From assembly GCA_947095535.1 (NCBI GenBank), contig OX352774.1:224056965-224120964 (forward strand): 64,000 nt of DNA. The letters are read 5' to 3'. The notes beneath the pieces were generated by a model that was not told the DNA's origin, searched no databases, and saw only the letters and a list, made by a program, of their open reading frames with translations. Below are positions 61,760 through 64,000 of this stretch, one piece after another (the stretch's first letter is position 1; the number at the start of each line of letters is the position of its first letter). The position numbers were made by a program, and so were the translations under genes. Source of the stretch: Poecilobothrus nobilitatus (taxonomy: Eukaryota; Arthropoda; Insecta; Diptera; Dolichopodidae).

Positions 61760-63930
61760 TAGTAAACAAATCATTTCCAAAATATATAAAAATAAAAGTA
61801 AAAAAAAACAATAATTTTTTCATTTAAACTTAAGAATAACTTAACCTTACAGTTGTCAATATTTCTTTGTTAAATTTAGTTTTTCTTTACTTACATTTTA
61901 AATAAGAATTTCGAGCAAATGTCAATTAATTTTTTATCTTTTTGTTTTAAATACTTTAACAATTGTATAGTTAGTTTTATTAGATATTTTTTTTTTTTTA
62001 CTAAAATAAAAATTTAAATTTATTTTGTGTTTTAAAAATTACCAGCCCATATCGTTCTGAAATTATATATCTTGGGCAAATTAAAACAAAACGGTTAGAT
62101 TTAAAAGATTTTAGTGTTATTTTTTTAGAAATATTTTTAAGTTTACTTCAATAAAAAGAAAAATGTCGATTTAAATTTAACGTTTTGAAGTTTTTATTTT
62201 TTTTAAATCGTCCTTTTGAGACGTTACTTAAGCATGAAAATTTGTCATCCATTAAGAATTTATGTTTTGGAAAAATTTTTGGCTTTTATTCATTTTATCT
62301 TATATCGTTTTTGTTTTTTGTTTATTTTTTATTTTTGTTCTTGTCCTTTAAATGAATTTAAACGAATAAACGAATTTTATTTAACATTGAAAGTACGTCG
62401 GCATTATGATTTTAAGAAGATTTAAAAAAAAAAATAAAACGTCTAAGAAAATAAAAGTGCGATAAATTTATTTTAAAGATAAATAGTTAGGTATATTTTA
62501 CAATAATCTTAAAAAGAATATAAATCTAGAGTTATTTTTAACATTTAACCTCAGCTTTAAAAATTTGATTTGTATTATTAAAACAATTATATAAATTACC
62601 ATAGAGATATCATTTATTTTGTTTATATTAAAGGTATATTATATATTTGTACTATATTTGGTATTTTTACAATTGGGATTTTCATTTGAAAAGGTGTGCT
62701 ACCTGTGCAGGATTTGAACCAGCACTCCTTCGGTTAAAGACAGGTAGTTAAATACTTAACCACCGAGACGAATAATCATAGAATAATTTATTTTAATAAC
62801 TATATTTTTTTTATCTTTTTAGAAGTAGTGTTATATTCATTATATATTTCGTTTCATTATACTAGACCACGGCAGCCCCAAAAGAAAAAAATTAATAAAA
62901 ATAAGTAAATATGTAGATCCTATATCAAAATTGCATATTTGCAGGCACTTCGGTTATTTGTACCTAAAGTTATTTGTGCATTAGCAATTTTAATTTTTTA
63001 GTCATTATTCAAAAAAATTAAAATTGAAATAAATTGAAATAAATTTTTCTTTTCAAGACTATGAAGCACTAATATTCTAGAAATTAAACTCTGCCAAACA
63101 GAAATTGAATGATATTTGTCATTACAAAATTGAGTTTTTTATTCATTTTTCTCGGAATATTACATTTTATTTGACAAATAAATTATATTTTCCGTTGTAC
63201 TGGGTATTATTTAATTGATAGCCAAAATGCTAAATGAAAAAAAAATTTTTATAGTACCATCAAGCAACCGAAGATAATATGAAGAGCGCTCTAAGTTGAA
63301 AGTATGTATAAGATAAATTATAAAATTATGGATTGGTTAAATTGATGTAAATGCATTATAAATATTATAAAAGTAAATATGAGGTGATAAAATATGCTAA
63401 CACCATTATTTGTTTTATCAAAATTTATTTTCTCCTATATTTCTCATAATTATTCCTACATTTCTCATAATATCTTTATTATGTTTATCATATTTCTTTT
63501 TGCATCAATTCACTCCACCTTTTTTTATGTCATATGTGGTTGTCTGCCCTCAGAAATCAATCAATTTTAACTAAAATTAAAAAAAAACAGAAAGCCACAA
63601 AAAAGCAAACCATATAATATATATGTACACAATTTTCGATATATTTTATTATTTTGTGTTCATTTTGTAAAAAATATTTTGATTGAAAAATGATTTGTCA
63701 TTGTTTTTTTACACTTCATTTTTAAATTTGATAAAAAAAAAATTTTTTTTTAATTTTTCAAGAATTTTCATTTCAATCTGTCAACTAAAGCATTGTACTT
63801 TATCTTATGTACATAAAGTAATTTTTTAATATTTATTTTCATATTATTCTCATTTAATTTAATTAAGTTTTAAGAATTAAAAAACATTTACCTAAACCAA
63901 AGAAAATAATTATTTTTATAAGTTATTCCT
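61760..63930. other. No gene seen beyond the tRNA-like module
   Basis: No third copy of the Y-K-E-F gene family is visible here. The 69-codon frame at 62216 is Phe/Tyr-rich and lacks the motif. Confidence 0.5.
62694..62769 (-). repeat. tRNA-like module (pseudo-tRNA or SINE head)
   Basis: Minus strand: GTCTCGGTGGTTAAGTA (A box-like TGGTTAAGTA), then CCGAAGGAGTGC and the perfect B box GGTTCAAATCC. The ends do not pair as a proper acceptor stem; instead CTACCTGT (62700) pairs with ACAGGTAG (62740). So it is a tRNA-derived repeat, not a working tRNA. Distinct from SINE-A although both start ...CTCGGTGG. Confidence 0.6.
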
Positions 63931-63939
63931 GCATCGCTG

Positions 63940-64000
63940 TCCTATCCTTTCCTATCCATACTCTATAACCAAATTACTGCTGTAATATTTAGGGGTTTTA
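63940..64000 (+). mobile_element. SINE-B copy cut by the window edge
   Basis: GTCCTATCCTTTCCTATCCA, TACTCTATAACCAAATTACTGC and AGGGGTTTTA align with the first 60 bases of the copy at 47505; the rest lies outside. Confidence 0.6.

Overview
The window is very AT-rich DNA, roughly four fifths A+T by eye, full of poly-A/T tracts and short microsatellites, with almost no long open frames. Its hidden content is eukaryotic. There are decayed non-LTR retrotransposons, including one with a Jockey-clade C-terminus. There are A-tailed tRNA-derived SINEs with Pol III boxes and target-site duplications, hAT-like and other MITEs, and short elements whose inverted ends resemble the DINE-1/Helentron class of flies. 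This suggests an insect nuclear chromosome, most likely a fly or a relative, in an intergenic or intronic gene desert. No species can be named from the sequence.

Bases 1-31000: a palindromic satellite-like repeat (2733-3099); two non-LTR remnants on the + strand (3700-3965, 8150-8600); a 769-bp hAT-like non-autonomous element with 8-bp flanking repeats (10059-10827); SINE-A copies at 11945, 14857 and 19453 (reverse); a non-LTR RNase H tail ending in (TAGAG)n (22650-23130, reverse); a 462-bp MITE with about 51-bp inverted ends and a TATG duplication (25379-25840); and the largest retroelement relic (29835-30650, reverse).

Bases 31000-58000: several copies of a dispersed family ('family D'), two Helentron-like elements (34785-35660, 55785-56480), a perfect 22-bp-stem hairpin (37738-37791), SINE-A copies at 43545, 46328 (reverse) and 53022, a second SINE-like family ('SINE-B') at 37940, 39560, 47505, 56930 and 63940, a 172-bp MITE (44355-44526), a Jockey-type C-terminus (47860-48075) and an RNase H-bearing relic (48545-49375, reverse). 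A short coding-like but frameshifted stretch lies at 52546-52870 (reverse).

Bases 58000-64000: further repeats, then the only convincing intact protein genes: two small intronless paralogues in tandem on the + strand (60279-60581 and 61440-61682). They share a motif of the form Y-x-x-N-C-W-L-x-Y, then Y-K-E-F, then K-x-P-K, and matching upstream DNA including a putative core promoter. I do not recognise the family. Everything else is repeat or unassigned AT-rich DNA. There is no operon-like organisation, and the only genes that plausibly act together are this duplicated pair.
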